From NCBI GenBank assembly GCA_965199105.1, contig CBDAQO010000002.1, forward strand, positions 2,604,001-2,668,000: DNA of 64,000 nucleotides, in the 5' to 3' direction. The position numbers were made by a program, and so were the translations under genes. Positions 49,700 through 58,232 of this stretch are shown one piece after another. The number at the start of each line of letters is the position of its first letter. Position 1 is the stretch's first letter. This stretch comes from LMUY01 sp965199105 (GTDB taxonomy: Bacteria > Pseudomonadota > Alphaproteobacteria > Acetobacterales > Acetobacteraceae). The notes beneath the pieces are model-generated. The model worked only from the letters and a program-made list of their open reading frames with translations. It did not search any database and was not told where the DNA came from.

Positions 49700-50557
49700 G
49701 TGCCCGAGAAGATCCTGATCTCCCCCGCCGAACTCGCCTCCCTCATCGCAGCCGGCGACACCGTGGTGATCGACACCAGGTCGCCGGACCACTACGCCGC
49801 CGGGCACATCGCCGGCTCAGTGAACATGTTCGACATCTTCACCTATCTCGCGATGTCCACCAAGGAGGGCATGGCCGAGCTGAAGGACAAGTTCGTCGCC
49901 GCGTTCGGCGCCGCCGGAGTCGGTGGGAACGAGACGGTGGTGTTCTACGAAGGCTCGATGGATTCGGGCTTCGGCATGTCCTGCCGCGGCTACTACCTGA
50001 TCAGCTTCCTGGGCTACCCCAAGGCGCACATCCTGCACGGCGGGCTGGCGGCGTGGCAGGCGGCGGGCATGGAGGTCACCACCGAGGTGCCGTCCCCGGC
50101 GGCCAAGGCGTTCCCGGTGTCCTCGGCCGGCGAGCACATGATGCTCGACAAGGACGACATGCTGCAGGCGCTCGGCGACGAGAGCGTGATCAAGCTGGAC
50201 GTGCGGGACGTGGACGAGTGGATCGGCACCTCCTCCTCGCCGTACGGGCCGGATTTCGCGCCGCGCAAGGGCCGTATCCCGGGTGCCCGGTGGCTAGAGT
50301 GGTACCGGCTGATGAAGCCCACCAAGGCAGGCCCGATGTTCAAGTCCAAGGACGAGCTGTTGGCCGAGCTGTACACGGTGGGCGTGACGCCGCAGACGCC
50401 GGTCTACCTCTACTGCTTCAAGGGCGCCCGGGCATCCAACTCGCTGGTGGCGCTGCAAGAGGCGGGCGTGAAGGACGTGCGGATGTATTTCGGTTCCTGG
50501 AACGAGTGGAGCCGAGACCCGGAGCTGCCGATTGAGACGGGCATGCCGTTCGCGTAA
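49700..50557 (+). CDS. Two-domain rhodanese sulfurtransferase
   Basis: The 285-residue protein has two rhodanese domains. The first (VIDTRSPDHYAAGHIAGSVN) ends without a catalytic Cys (VVFYEGSMDSGFG); the second carries the active-site loop LYCFKGARASNS with Cys239. The CFKGAR loop differs from the thiosulfate (CRKGVT) and mercaptopyruvate (CG(S/T)GVT) types, so the sulfur donor is uncertain. Together with the OsmC protein it may detoxify a sulfur compound or persulfide. The start is the GTG at 49700. Confidence 0.88.
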   Translation: MPEKILISPAELASLIAAGDTVVIDTRSPDHYAAGHIAGSVNMFDIFTYLAMSTKEGMAELKDKFVAAFGAAGVGGNETVVFYEGSMDSGFGMSCRGYYLISFLGYPKAHILHGGLAAWQAAGMEVTTEVPSPAAKAFPVSSAGEHMMLDKDDMLQALGDESVIKLDVRDVDEWIGTSSSPYGPDFAPRKGRIPGARWLEWYRLMKPTKAGPMFKSKDELLAELYTVGVTPQTPVYLYCFKGARASNSLVALQEAGVKDVRMYFGSWNEWSRDPELPIETGMPFA

Positions 50558-50620
50558 CGCCTTAGGGAGCGCGTCCGTCCGTCACGCGGGTGGTGGGCGG
50601 GCGCGACTGGCTGGGCGGCT

Positions 50621-50722
50621 AGAGCATGATCTCTTCGATCATGCTCTGCTTGACTGAGAAAAGAGCAGCTTTATCCGAGCCTTCGGATCGCGAAGCGACT
50701 CCGATTGCTCGGATGCTGCTCT
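50621..50722. repeat. Intergenic double hairpin between convergent genes
   Basis: Hairpin 1: AGAGCATGATC (50621-50631), TCTTC loop, GATCATGCTCT (50637-50647), perfect 11-bp stem. Hairpin 2: AGAGCAGC-TTT-ATCCGAGC (50662-50680) pairs with GCTCGGATGCTGCTCT (50707-50722), with an inner CTTCG/CGAAG stem. It ends on the bamE stop codon. The TCATGCTCT end matches the element at 10689. Likely two-way terminator or REP-like element. Confidence 0.7.
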
Positions 50723-51209
50723 AGTGCTGGCCGAAGCTGGCGCCGCTGCCGCCGGCGGCGTTGCTGCTGCCTGGGGCCGCGGCGTTGAACCGGCCCACAT
50801 TGCCCAGCAACTGCTGCATGAATGTCGCCTCGCTGCCGGGCGAAGGGGTCGCGCGCGCCACCATCGCCACCGGCTGGCTGTCCTTCTGCCCCAGCTTCTT
50901 CACCGTTTGCAGCACGCCCTGGTCGTCGAAGCTGAGCTCCACCACGTTCTGCGCCGTGACGCCCTGCACCCGCCCGACCCGCGGCTGGGTGACCTCGCTG
51001 ATATAGATCCAGGTGTTGTCGTCGAACGACGCCTTGGCCGTCGGCGAGCCGAGTGCGCTCATGACGTCGGCGCGCGTCGAGGTGCCGGGCACGATGTCCT
51101 GCAGTTGCTCGGACGTGACGCGGTTGCCGCGGAGCTGGGGCGGGAAGGAGAAATACGAGCAGCCGCTCAACATCGCGGCGACCAGCACTAGAACCACTTG
51201 ACGTCGCAC
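50721..51209 (-). CDS. bamE: Outer membrane assembly lipoprotein BamE
   Basis: The 162-residue protein has a lipoprotein signal (RRQVVLVLVAAMLSGC) and the SmpA/OmlA domain with LQDIVPGTSTRADVMSALGSP and DDNTWIYISE. BamE helps BamA fold outer-membrane proteins. I start it at the GTG at 51209 because a GGGAG lies nine bases upstream and the signal peptide then has a normal length; an ATG at 51260 would add a 17-residue hydrophilic extension. It is followed by a 60-residue low-complexity Ser/Gly/Ala tail. It is divergent from the chaperone gene. Confidence 0.88.
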   Translation of the reverse strand: MRRQVVLVLVAAMLSGCSYFSFPPQLRGNRVTSEQLQDIVPGTSTRADVMSALGSPTAKASFDDNTWIYISEVTQPRVGRVQGVTAQNVVELSFDDQGVLQTVKKLGQKDSQPVAMVARATPSPGSEATFMQQLLGNVGRFNAAAPGSSNAAGGSGASFGQH

Positions 51210-51379
51210 GGCAGACGGCTCCCGGTTTCGGCTTTGCGCATTGACCCGGTTGGCCGCCATGCCATGTCCGGGCGTGGCGAAACGCCGGGTCGCCGCGGCC
51301 AGGGGGTGTCACGCGGAGCCGGGGCGTGTCAACGTTTGCGTCGCATGTGGCGTCGCTTGGTGGTGGCTTGGGGGGACAA

Positions 51380-51928
51380 ATGGCGTTTTTCGGCTTGCTC
51401 GGCCGCGGCCGTCACGAGCGGACCGGGTTCTCGCTCTACACCGCCGCCGTGACCGCGGCGCGGGACCCGTATTTCTACACCGACCTGGCCGTGCCGGACA
51501 CGCTGGACGGCCGCTTCGACATGGTGGCGCTGCATACCTGCGTGCTGATCCAGCGGTTGCGCGGCCTGCCAGCCCCCGGCCCGGCCATCGCCCAGGCCAT
51601 GTTCGACGCCATGTTCTCCGACATGGACATCACCCTGCGCGAGATGGGCGTTGGCGACATGACGGTGGCCCGCAACGTGCGCGCGATGTGGGAGGCGCTG
51701 CATGGCCGCGCGATCGCCTATGAGGCCGCAATGGGCGACTCGGACCCGGAGGCCTTGCCGCGTGCCCTGGCCCGCAACGTGTGGCGTGGCGGCGAGGCAC
51801 CTGGCGCGGCGCCGCTGGCCGGCGTAGTGCAGCGGCTGATCGCCCTGCTCGGGGCCCTGCCGCCGGAGGAGCTGTTCGCCGGCCGCGTCTCCTTCCCGCC
51901 CCCGGCGGCGAGCCCGCTCGCAGCATGA
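51380..51928 (+). CDS. Ubiquinol-cytochrome c chaperone-family protein
   Basis: The 182-residue helical protein has the CBP3-type core (PYFYTDLAVPDTLDGRFDMVALH, FSDMDITLREMGVGD). In mitochondria and alphaproteobacteria the family helps cytochrome b mature in complex III. The ATG at 51380 is preferred because a GGGGGGA precedes it; a GTG at 51326 would add 18 residues without support. It overlaps yceD by 4 bp, and the pair leads into rpmF-plsX-fabH, the usual order in this class. Confidence 0.87.
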   Translation: MAFFGLLGRGRHERTGFSLYTAAVTAARDPYFYTDLAVPDTLDGRFDMVALHTCVLIQRLRGLPAPGPAIAQAMFDAMFSDMDITLREMGVGDMTVARNVRAMWEALHGRAIAYEAAMGDSDPEALPRALARNVWRGGEAPGAAPLAGVVQRLIALLGALPPEELFAGRVSFPPPAASPLAA

Positions 51929-52464
51929 CCACGGACGTTTCGCCCGAACTCTCCCGCCCGCTGGCGGCGGCGCGCGTTGGCCAGGCCGGGCTGGCGATGG
52001 TGGTGGAGGCGAATGCGGCGGAATGCGAGGCGGTGGCGCGCCGCCTGTTGGTGCCGGCCGTGCTGGCGCTGCGGTGCGCCTGGCAGTTGCGGCCGGGCCA
52101 CGCCGGCAGCCTGGAGGCCGAGGGATCGCTGCGCGCGCAGGTGCGACAGGTGTGTGTGGTCACGCTCGACGAGTTCGACAGCGAATTGGTCGAGGAGTTT
52201 GCCGTCCGCTTCGTCCCGGGCAGCACGGCGGAGGTCGCGGCGGACGCTGCGGAGGAGTACGACGCTTGGGCCGACGACCTGGACGAGCCCGACCAGGTTC
52301 CGTTCGCCGACGATACGCTCGACCTCGGTGAGGCCGCAGTGGAGCAGTTGGCCCTGGCGCTCGACCCGTATCCGCGCAAACCCGGCGCCGAGCTGGAGAC
52401 GCCTGCGCCCGGCGCCGACGATGGTCCGTGGGCCGCCCTCGCCAAATTGCGCCCGCCGGACTAA
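51925..52464 (+). CDS. yceD: YceD-type DUF177 protein
   Basis: The 179-residue acidic protein has the family pattern: an N-terminal beta region, the LRCAWQLRPGHAGSLEAEGS strand and a C-terminal stretch with DDTLDLGEAAVEQLALALDPYPRKPG. YceD is needed for 23S rRNA processing in Escherichia coli and is commonly linked to rpmF. The two CxxC motifs of the E. coli protein are not obvious here. It starts inside the chaperone gene (ATGA) and is followed by 124 bp before rpmF. Confidence 0.87.
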   Translation: MTTDVSPELSRPLAAARVGQAGLAMVVEANAAECEAVARRLLVPAVLALRCAWQLRPGHAGSLEAEGSLRAQVRQVCVVTLDEFDSELVEEFAVRFVPGSTAEVAADAAEEYDAWADDLDEPDQVPFADDTLDLGEAAVEQLALALDPYPRKPGAELETPAPGADDGPWAALAKLRPPD

Positions 52465-52588
52465 CGTCAGCCCTGCTTGCGGGTGCCAGGCGCCTCTGCT
52501 AGACGGCGGCCCCTGAGCTATTGCGGAATTATGACGTGGCGGCCCGAGCGGTCGGCCGCGGTTCACCTGGAGTGGGAGGCACGCGGCC

Positions 52589-52792
52589 ATGGCCGTTCCT
52601 AAGAAGAAGACGTCGCAATCCCGCATGGGCATGCGCCGAAGCCATCATGCCCTGACGGTGCCGGCGTTCGCCGAATGTGGCAATTGCGGCGAATTGAAGC
52701 GTCCGCACCACGTCTGCGCCCATTGTGGCCATTATGACGGGCGCGAGGTCGTTGCTGCCGGCAAGCCGCTGAAGGGCGCAGTGCGGGTCTGA
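52589..52792 (+). CDS. rpmF: 50S ribosomal protein L32
   Basis: The 67-residue basic protein is complete, with MAVPKKKTSQSRMGMRRSHH and the zinc-ribbon pairs CGNCG and CAHCG (about residues 30-49). It is part of the large ribosomal subunit. All four zinc-binding cysteines are kept, so this is the zinc-binding form. plsX follows after 33 bp. Confidence 0.96.
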   Translation: MAVPKKKTSQSRMGMRRSHHALTVPAFAECGNCGELKRPHHVCAHCGHYDGREVVAAGKPLKGAVRV

Positions 52793-52825
52793 CCGCACAG
52801 CGTCGGCAGGACGGCGAGGTGCATC

Positions 52826-53935
52826 ATGGCAGAGCCGGCTAGCCCGCGCAGGAAGCCCGCCGCCCTTGCAGTGGCGATGACGGGCGAGCCGTTTACCCTC
52901 GCGGTCGACGCGATGGGGGGCGACCATGCCCCCGAGGCGGTGATCGCCGGGCTGGCACTGGCCGCCGAGCGCCACCCCGGTGCCCGCTTCCTGGTGGTGG
53001 GCGACGAGGCTCGGCTGGCGCCGCTGATGGCCAACCCGCGCCTGGCGGCCTGCTGCACCGTGCGGCATGCGCCCGACGTGATTGGCAGCGACATGAAGCC
53101 CACCGCGGCGCTACGGGTGCGCGCTGCCTCCATGCGGCTCGCCATCGACGCGGTAGCGGCGGGCGAGGCGGCGGGCGTGATCTCCGCCGGCAACACCGGC
53201 GCGCTGATGGCACTGGCCAAGATCGTGATCAAAACCCTGCCCGGCATCGACCGCCCCGCGTTGGCCGCCCTGCTGCCCTCCGCGCGCGGTGACGTGGTGA
53301 TGTTGGACCTCGGCGCCAATGTTGCCTGCGACTCGCGCAACCTGGTCGAGTTCGCCGTGATGGGGGACGTGTTCGCCCGCGTGGTGCTCGGCCTGCCCGC
53401 GCCCAGCATCGGCCTGCTCAACGTCGGCTCGGAGGACCTGAAGGGCGACGAGCGGGTGCGCCAGGCGGCCGAGGTGCTGCGCCGGAGCCATATCGCCGCC
53501 CAGTTCCACGGCTTCGTGGAGGGCGACAACATCGCCGCCGGCACCACCGACGTCGTTGTCACCGACGGCTTCACCGGCAACGTCGCGCTCAAGACCGGGG
53601 AGGGCGCGTTGCGGCTGGTGATGCTCCTGCTCAAGCAGGTGTTCCGCAGCAACTGGGCCGGGCGGCTGGCCTACCTGCTGGCCCGCCCGGGGCTCGAGCG
53701 GCTGCGCGAATGGGTCGACCCGCGGCGCTACAACGGCGCCATCATGGTGGGGCTGAACGGCGTCGTGGTGAAGTCCCACGGCAGCACGGACGCCGAGCAG
53801 TTCGCCTACGCCACCGACCTCGCCATCGACATGGTGTCGCACCAGTTCAACGAGCAAATCCGCGACGGGCTGGCGCGCATAGCCGAGCTGGGCAGCGCCA
53901 GCGGCACCGGGCCGGTCCTCGCGGCCGCGCGCTGA
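52826..53935 (+). CDS. plsX: Phosphate acyltransferase PlsX
   Basis: The 369-residue protein starts its catalytic part with FTLAVDAMGGDHAPEAVIAG and has the SAGNTGALMALAKIV, LDLGANVACDSRNLVEFAV and VVTDGFTGNVALKTGEG motifs of PlsX. It turns acyl-ACP into acyl-phosphate for the first step of phospholipid synthesis at the membrane. The N-terminus has a 20-residue extension before the conserved strand. It ends 1 base before fabH. Confidence 0.95.
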   Translation: MAEPASPRRKPAALAVAMTGEPFTLAVDAMGGDHAPEAVIAGLALAAERHPGARFLVVGDEARLAPLMANPRLAACCTVRHAPDVIGSDMKPTAALRVRAASMRLAIDAVAAGEAAGVISAGNTGALMALAKIVIKTLPGIDRPALAALLPSARGDVVMLDLGANVACDSRNLVEFAVMGDVFARVVLGLPAPSIGLLNVGSEDLKGDERVRQAAEVLRRSHIAAQFHGFVEGDNIAAGTTDVVVTDGFTGNVALKTGEGALRLVMLLLKQVFRSNWAGRLAYLLARPGLERLREWVDPRRYNGAIMVGLNGVVVKSHGSTDAEQFAYATDLAIDMVSHQFNEQIRDGLARIAELGSASGTGPVLAAAR

Positions 53936-54904
53936 ATGATCCGTGCCGTGGTGGAGGGCGCTGGCAGCTACCTGCCCGAGCGCGTGGTGAGCAACGCGGA
54001 GCTGGCCGAGCGGGTGGACACCACCGACACCTGGATCGTGGAGCGCACCGGCATCCGGCAGCGCCACATCGCCGGGCCGCACGAGACGGCGGCGTTCATG
54101 GCGACGCGCGCGGCGCAGGCCGCACTCGAGCACGCCGGCGCCGGGCCGGCCGACGTGGACGCCATCATCCTGGGCACCAGCACGCCGGACCAGGCATTTC
54201 CCGCCACCGCGTTGGCCGTGCAGGCGGCGCTGGGCTGCCCCGGCTTTGGCTTCGACGTGTCGGCGGCGTGCAGCGGGTTCATCTACGCGCTGAGCATTGC
54301 GGACGCCATGATCCGGTCCGGCCAAATCCGCGGCGCGCTGGTGATCGGCAGCGAGGTCTACTCCCGCATCCTGGATTGGACCGACCGCGGCACCTGCGTG
54401 CTGTTCGGCGACGGCGCCGGCGCGGTGTTCCTGCGCGGCTTGCCGCAGGGCGACTACGGCCCCCCGCGCGGCATCCTCTCCACCCACCTGCATGCCCAGG
54501 GGGACCTCGGATCGCTGCTCTACATCGACGGCGCGGTCGGCCGGCCGGAGCTCTCCGGGCATCTGCGCATGAACGGCCGCGAGATCTTCCGCCATGCCGT
54601 GGCCAAGCTGGCGGCGGTGGTGGACGAAGCGTTGGCCGCCAACGGGCTCGGCCATGGCGACGTGGACTGGCTGGTGCCGCACCAGGCCAACCTGCGCATC
54701 ATCGACGCGATGGGCCGCAAGCTCGGCCTGCCGCCCGAGCGAGTGGTGGTGACGGTGGACCGCCACGCCAACACCTCCGCCGCCTCGGTCCCACTCGCGC
54801 TGGCCGACGCCTGGCATGGCGGCCGGATGCGCCGCGGGGACCTGGTGGTGCTGGAGGCGCTCGGCGGCGGGCTCACCTGGGGCTCGGCGCTACTGCGCTT
54901 GTAG
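53936..54904 (+). CDS. fabH: 3-oxoacyl-ACP synthase III
   Basis: The 322-residue thiolase-fold enzyme has the full triad: Cys112 in VSAACSGFIYAL, His249 in LVPHQANLRIIDAM, and Asn279 in HANTSAASVPLAL. It condenses acetyl-CoA (or a short acyl-CoA) with malonyl-ACP to start fatty-acid synthesis. It is coupled directly to plsX, with the ATG at 53936 following the plsX stop. Confidence 0.96.
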   Translation: MIRAVVEGAGSYLPERVVSNAELAERVDTTDTWIVERTGIRQRHIAGPHETAAFMATRAAQAALEHAGAGPADVDAIILGTSTPDQAFPATALAVQAALGCPGFGFDVSAACSGFIYALSIADAMIRSGQIRGALVIGSEVYSRILDWTDRGTCVLFGDGAGAVFLRGLPQGDYGPPRGILSTHLHAQGDLGSLLYIDGAVGRPELSGHLRMNGREIFRHAVAKLAAVVDEALAANGLGHGDVDWLVPHQANLRIIDAMGRKLGLPPERVVVTVDRHANTSAASVPLALADAWHGGRMRRGDLVVLEALGGGLTWGSALLRL

Positions 54905-54971
54905 CCGCCCAAAGCCGGTGCGACTCTGCCGCCACAGCGCGGGCAGAATGGTTTAATCTCAAGCGCTTTGC

Positions 54972-55000
54972 TTGACGCTTCTCACCGACCGCTCATAGCG
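54972..55000 (+). promoter_or_regulatory. Possible ihfA promoter
   Basis: TTGACG (54972-54977), 16-17 bp spacer and a weak CATAGC/ATAGCG -10 just before the ATG at 55009. The placement, 9 bp before the start codon, would give a very short leader, so the real start site may lie upstream. Confidence 0.3.
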
Positions 55001-55008
55001 TGCCGGCT

Positions 55009-55335
55009 ATGAACACCGTTACTCGCGCGCAACTGGCGGAACGCATCTACACGCAGGTCGGCCTGTCTCGAAACGAGTCGGCGGAGCTGCTGGAGACGGT
55101 GCTGAACCGCGTTTCCAAATCGCTGGAAAGTGGAGAATCCGTTAAAATCAGTGGGTTCGGCACGTTTTCTGTGCGCCAGAAAGGCCGCCGCATCGGGCGC
55201 AATCCCAAAACCGGCGTCGAAGTGCCGATCCTGCCGCGCCGGGTGCTGGTGTTCCGGCCCAGCCAGGTGCTGAAGGCGCATGTCAACGGCATCGCCATCC
55301 CAACCGGCGACGAGTTTGCCAGCGACGAGGAATGA
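55009..55335 (+). CDS. ihfA: Integration host factor subunit alpha
   Basis: The 108-residue DNA-bending protein has the HU/IHF fold with ESGESVKISGFGTFSVRQK and the minor-groove arm GRNPKTGVEVPILPRR, plus a short C-terminal acidic tail. It works as a heterodimer with IhfB. The start is the ATG at 55009. Its stop overlaps the MerR-family gene by 4 bp, a pairing conserved widely in proteobacteria. Confidence 0.94.
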   Translation: MNTVTRAQLAERIYTQVGLSRNESAELLETVLNRVSKSLESGESVKISGFGTFSVRQKGRRIGRNPKTGVEVPILPRRVLVFRPSQVLKAHVNGIAIPTGDEFASDEE

Positions 55336-55868
55336 TGTTGGCCGACGCGCCTGAGGACGACCCGGCGGATGCTGTCCGCGCCAAGCCGAAAAAGGCCCCC
55401 AATGCGTTCCGCACCATCAGCGAGGTGGCGGACGAGTTGCACATCCCACAGCACGTGCTGCGGTTTTGGGAGACCAAGTTCCCGCAGGTGAAGCCGCTCA
55501 AGCGGGGGGGCGGGCGGCGCTATTACCGGCCGGACGACATCGCGCTGCTGCGCCGCATCTCGGACCTGCTGTATATCCAAGGCTACACCATCAAGGGCGT
55601 GCAGCGCCTGCTGCGGGAGGGCGGGGGCAAGCTCTCCGACGACATTCCGCCCGCTACTGAGGCCGAGCGTGCTGCCGCCGCCGCCGAGCGCGCGCAGGGT
55701 GACGAGACGCCGGCCCCGCTGCTGCCAATCCCCGGCATGACACCGCTGGTGCCCACCCTGCGCGCCGCCCGCCCCGACCCGGCGGCGCAGGAAGTCGTCC
55801 GCCTGCGCGCGCTGTTGCGGCACGCGCTGGAGGAACTCGAGGCGATCCGCCGCCTGCTGCCGGGTTGA
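55332..55868 (+). CDS. MerR-family regulator paired with ihfA
   Basis: The 178-residue protein has a MerR-type helix-turn-helix (FRTISEVADELHIPQHVLRFWE ... RYYRPDDIALLRRISDLLYI) without Cys ligands, followed by a Pro/Ala-rich linker and a C-terminal helix (EVVRLRALLRHALEELEAIR). This is the usual ihfA-linked MerR of alphaproteobacteria; its target is not known. It starts inside ihfA (4-bp overlap) and ends 58 bp before tRNA-Pro. Confidence 0.88.
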   Translation: MMLADAPEDDPADAVRAKPKKAPNAFRTISEVADELHIPQHVLRFWETKFPQVKPLKRGGGRRYYRPDDIALLRRISDLLYIQGYTIKGVQRLLREGGGKLSDDIPPATEAERAAAAAERAQGDETPAPLLPIPGMTPLVPTLRAARPDPAAQEVVRLRALLRHALEELEAIRRLLPG

Positions 55869-55926
55869 CGCCAAACGCACCGCCCGCGTTGCGGCGCCAG
55901 GGTGCGGCTGCTACACCGGGCGCAGT

Positions 55927-56003
55927 CGGAGCGTAGCGCAGTCTGGTAGCGCATCAGTCTGGGGGACTGAGGGTCGTGGGTTCGAATCCCGCCGCTCCGA
56001 CCA
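55927..56003 (+). tRNA. tRNA-Pro(GGG)
   Basis: 77 bases fold into a full cloverleaf: acceptor CGGAGCG/CGCTCCG, D-arm with AGCGCAGTCTGGTAGCGC, anticodon stem TCAGT/ACTGA with loop CTGGGGG (anticodon GGG), T-arm GTGGGTTCGAATCCCGC, discriminator A and encoded CCA. It follows the merR gene of the ihfA unit. The copper-responsive promoter begins only 5 bp past its CCA. Confidence 0.96.
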
Positions 56004-56007
56004 GCTC

Positions 56008-56038
56008 TTGACCTTCCCAGCCTGGGAAGCCCCATATC
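56008..56038 (+). promoter_or_regulatory. CueR-type copper-responsive promoter of copA
   Basis: TTGACC (56008-56013) and CATATC (56033-56038) are held 19 bp apart, the over-long spacer typical of MerR-family activators. The spacer carries a perfect inverted repeat CTTCCCAG-C-CTGGGAAG (56013-56029) like known CueR boxes. CueR, encoded behind copA, should twist this site to start transcription when Cu(I) rises. Confidence 0.8.
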
Positions 56039-56063
56039 CCGTGCCTGAACGGGAGCGGGTAGC

Positions 56064-58232
56064 ATGGACCAAGGCATATTGCAGCGCACATCGGCCGCCC
56101 GCGTGGATGTGGGCGTCACGGGCATGCATTGCGCCGCCTGCGTGCGCCGGGTCGAGCGGGCGATTGCGGCGGTGCCCGGGGTCGAGGCGGTTGCCGTCAA
56201 CCTCGCCACCGAGCGCGCCGCCATCACCCCAGGCAGCGGTTTCGACCTTAGCCGCCTGACGGACGCGGTGACGGCGGCAGGCTTCGGCATCGCGGCGGCG
56301 CCCGAGGCGGCTGTGCCGACGGAACGCAGGTGGAGTGCGCCCGGGGAGGGCACCATGGCGGCCGTGGCGCTCGCGTTGGCCGCACCGCTGCTGCTGCCGA
56401 TGCTGGCGGCGCCGTTCGGGGTGAACCTGGCCCTGCCCGTGATGGCCCAGCTTGCCCTGGCTGCCGTGATGCAAGTGGTGTTCGGCGCGCGTTTCTACCG
56501 GGGCGCGTGGCTGGCGCTGCGCAGCGGGGCGGGCACGATGGACAGCCTGATCGCCCTCGGCACCACCGCCGCCTTCGGGCTCAGCCTGTGGAACCTGGCG
56601 GCTGGCCGGGGCGGCGCGCTGTATTTCGAGGCGTCGGCCACCATCATCGCCCTGGTCCGGCTCGGCAAATGGCTCGAAGGCCGGGCGCGGCGCGAGGCTG
56701 CCTCCGCCATCGGCGCGCTGCAGACGCTGCGGCCGGAGCGCGCCCGCGTGCGCCGCGCTGGCGCCGAAGCCGACATCCCCCTGGCCGAACTCCGCGTGGG
56801 GGACCTGCTGGTGGTGCGGCCCGGCGAGCGCATCGCGGCGGACGCGATCGTGCAGGAGGGCACCGGCAGTGCGGACGAAAGCCTGCTGACCGGCGAAAGC
56901 CTGCCGGTGGACAAGCAGCCGGGTGACCGCGTGGTTGGCGGCGCGCTGAACGGCGAGGCGTGGCTGCTGTGCCGGGTCACCGCCATCGGCGCGGAAACCC
57001 AGCTCGCGCGCCTCAGCCGCCTGGTCGCCGCTGCGCAGGCCGACAAGCCGCGGGTGCAGCGCCTGGTCGATCGGGTGAGCGCCGTGTTCGTGCCCGTGGT
57101 GGTGGCGCTCGCTGGCCTCACCTTCCTGGCCTGGTGGCTGGCCGGCGGCGGGGTGCAGGCGGCGGCGGTGAGCGCCATCGCCGTGCTGGTGATCGCCTGC
57201 CCCTGCGCGCTGGGCCTGGCCACGCCGGCCGCCATCATGGTGGGCACGGCGGTCGCGGCGCGTCACGGCATCCTGGTGCGCGACGCCGCAGCGCTCGAGC
57301 AGGCGCGCGCCATCCGCACCGTGGTGTTCGACAAGACCGGCACGCTGACCCGCGGGCAGCCCGAGTTGGTGGCGCTGCAGCCGGCGCCGGGTGAGACGGA
57401 GGCGACTCTGCTGGGCTTGGCCGCGTCGCTGCAGGCCGGCAGCGAGCACCCCCTGGCGCGCGCAGTGCTGTCGCGCGCCCCGGCGACGCCAGCCGGGCAG
57501 GTGCGTGCGCTGCCGGGCTTGGGCGTCGCGGGGGAGGTGGCCGGGCGCGCGCTGCGGCTGGGCAACCGGCGGCTGATGCGCGAAGCCGGTGTCGACCTCG
57601 GCGCGCTCGGCCCGCTTGCCGACGCGTTGGAGCGGGAAGGCCGCACCGTGTCCTACTTGGCGGAAGGCGGCCGGCTGCTCGGCCTGCTCGGCTTTGGCGA
57701 CGCGCTCAAGCCGGGCGCGGCCGAGGCGGTCTCCCGGCTGCGCGCCCGCGGCCTGCGGGTGGTGCTGCTCACCGGCGACTCGCAGGGCGCAGCCGACGCG
57801 GCGGCCCGGGCGGTGGGCATCGCGGAGGTGCATGCCGTCGCACTCCCCGCCGACAAGGCCGCGCTGGTTGCCCGGCTGCGGCAGGCCGGGCCAGTCGCCA
57901 TGGTGGGGGACGGCGTGAACGACGCGGCCGCCCTCGCCGCGGCCGACCTCGGGTTGGCGATGGCGACGGGGACGGACGTGGCGGAAGCTGCCGCCGGGAT
58001 CACGCTGATGCGCGGTGATCCGCTGCTGGTGCCCGCCGCGCTCGACATCGCCTCCCGCACCGTTGGGCGCATCCGGCAGGGGCTGTTCTGGGCCTTCGCC
58101 TACAACGCGGTCGGCATTCCGCTGGCGGCGGCCGGCCTGCTCAGCCCGGCGATCGCGGGGGCGGCGATGGCCTGCTCGAGCGTGAGCGTTGTGGCCAGCG
58201 CGCTGCTGTTGCGGCGCTGGCGGCCGGCATGA
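56064..58232 (+). CDS. copA: Copper-exporting P1B-type ATPase CopA
   Basis: The 722-residue pump has one N-terminal metal-binding domain (GMHCAACVRRVE, Cys23/Cys26), eight membrane helices, the CPC transport site (Cys379-Pro-Cys381), the phosphorylation motif DKTGT (Asp423), SEHPLARAV and GDGVND. It pumps Cu(I) out of the cytoplasm. The start is the ATG at 56064, 26 bp behind the CueR-type promoter. The cueR gene overlaps its end by 4 bp, so copper, pump and sensor form a closed loop. Confidence 0.94.
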   Translation: MDQGILQRTSAARVDVGVTGMHCAACVRRVERAIAAVPGVEAVAVNLATERAAITPGSGFDLSRLTDAVTAAGFGIAAAPEAAVPTERRWSAPGEGTMAAVALALAAPLLLPMLAAPFGVNLALPVMAQLALAAVMQVVFGARFYRGAWLALRSGAGTMDSLIALGTTAAFGLSLWNLAAGRGGALYFEASATIIALVRLGKWLEGRARREAASAIGALQTLRPERARVRRAGAEADIPLAELRVGDLLVVRPGERIAADAIVQEGTGSADESLLTGESLPVDKQPGDRVVGGALNGEAWLLCRVTAIGAETQLARLSRLVAAAQADKPRVQRLVDRVSAVFVPVVVALAGLTFLAWWLAGGGVQAAAVSAIAVLVIACPCALGLATPAAIMVGTAVAARHGILVRDAAALEQARAIRTVVFDKTGTLTRGQPELVALQPAPGETEATLLGLAASLQAGSEHPLARAVLSRAPATPAGQVRALPGLGVAGEVAGRALRLGNRRLMREAGVDLGALGPLADALEREGRTVSYLAEGGRLLGLLGFGDALKPGAAEAVSRLRARGLRVVLLTGDSQGAADAAARAVGIAEVHAVALPADKAALVARLRQAGPVAMVGDGVNDAAALAAADLGLAMATGTDVAEAAAGITLMRGDPLLVPAALDIASRTVGRIRQGLFWAFAYNAVGIPLAAAGLLSPAIAGAAMACSSVSVVASALLLRRWRPA

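Noticed and set aside
55927..56064. tRNA-Pro as integration site of a mobile island
   Set aside because: No integrase, no direct repeat of the tRNA 3' end further on, and the adjacent copA-cueR and phn genes look like ordinary chromosome.
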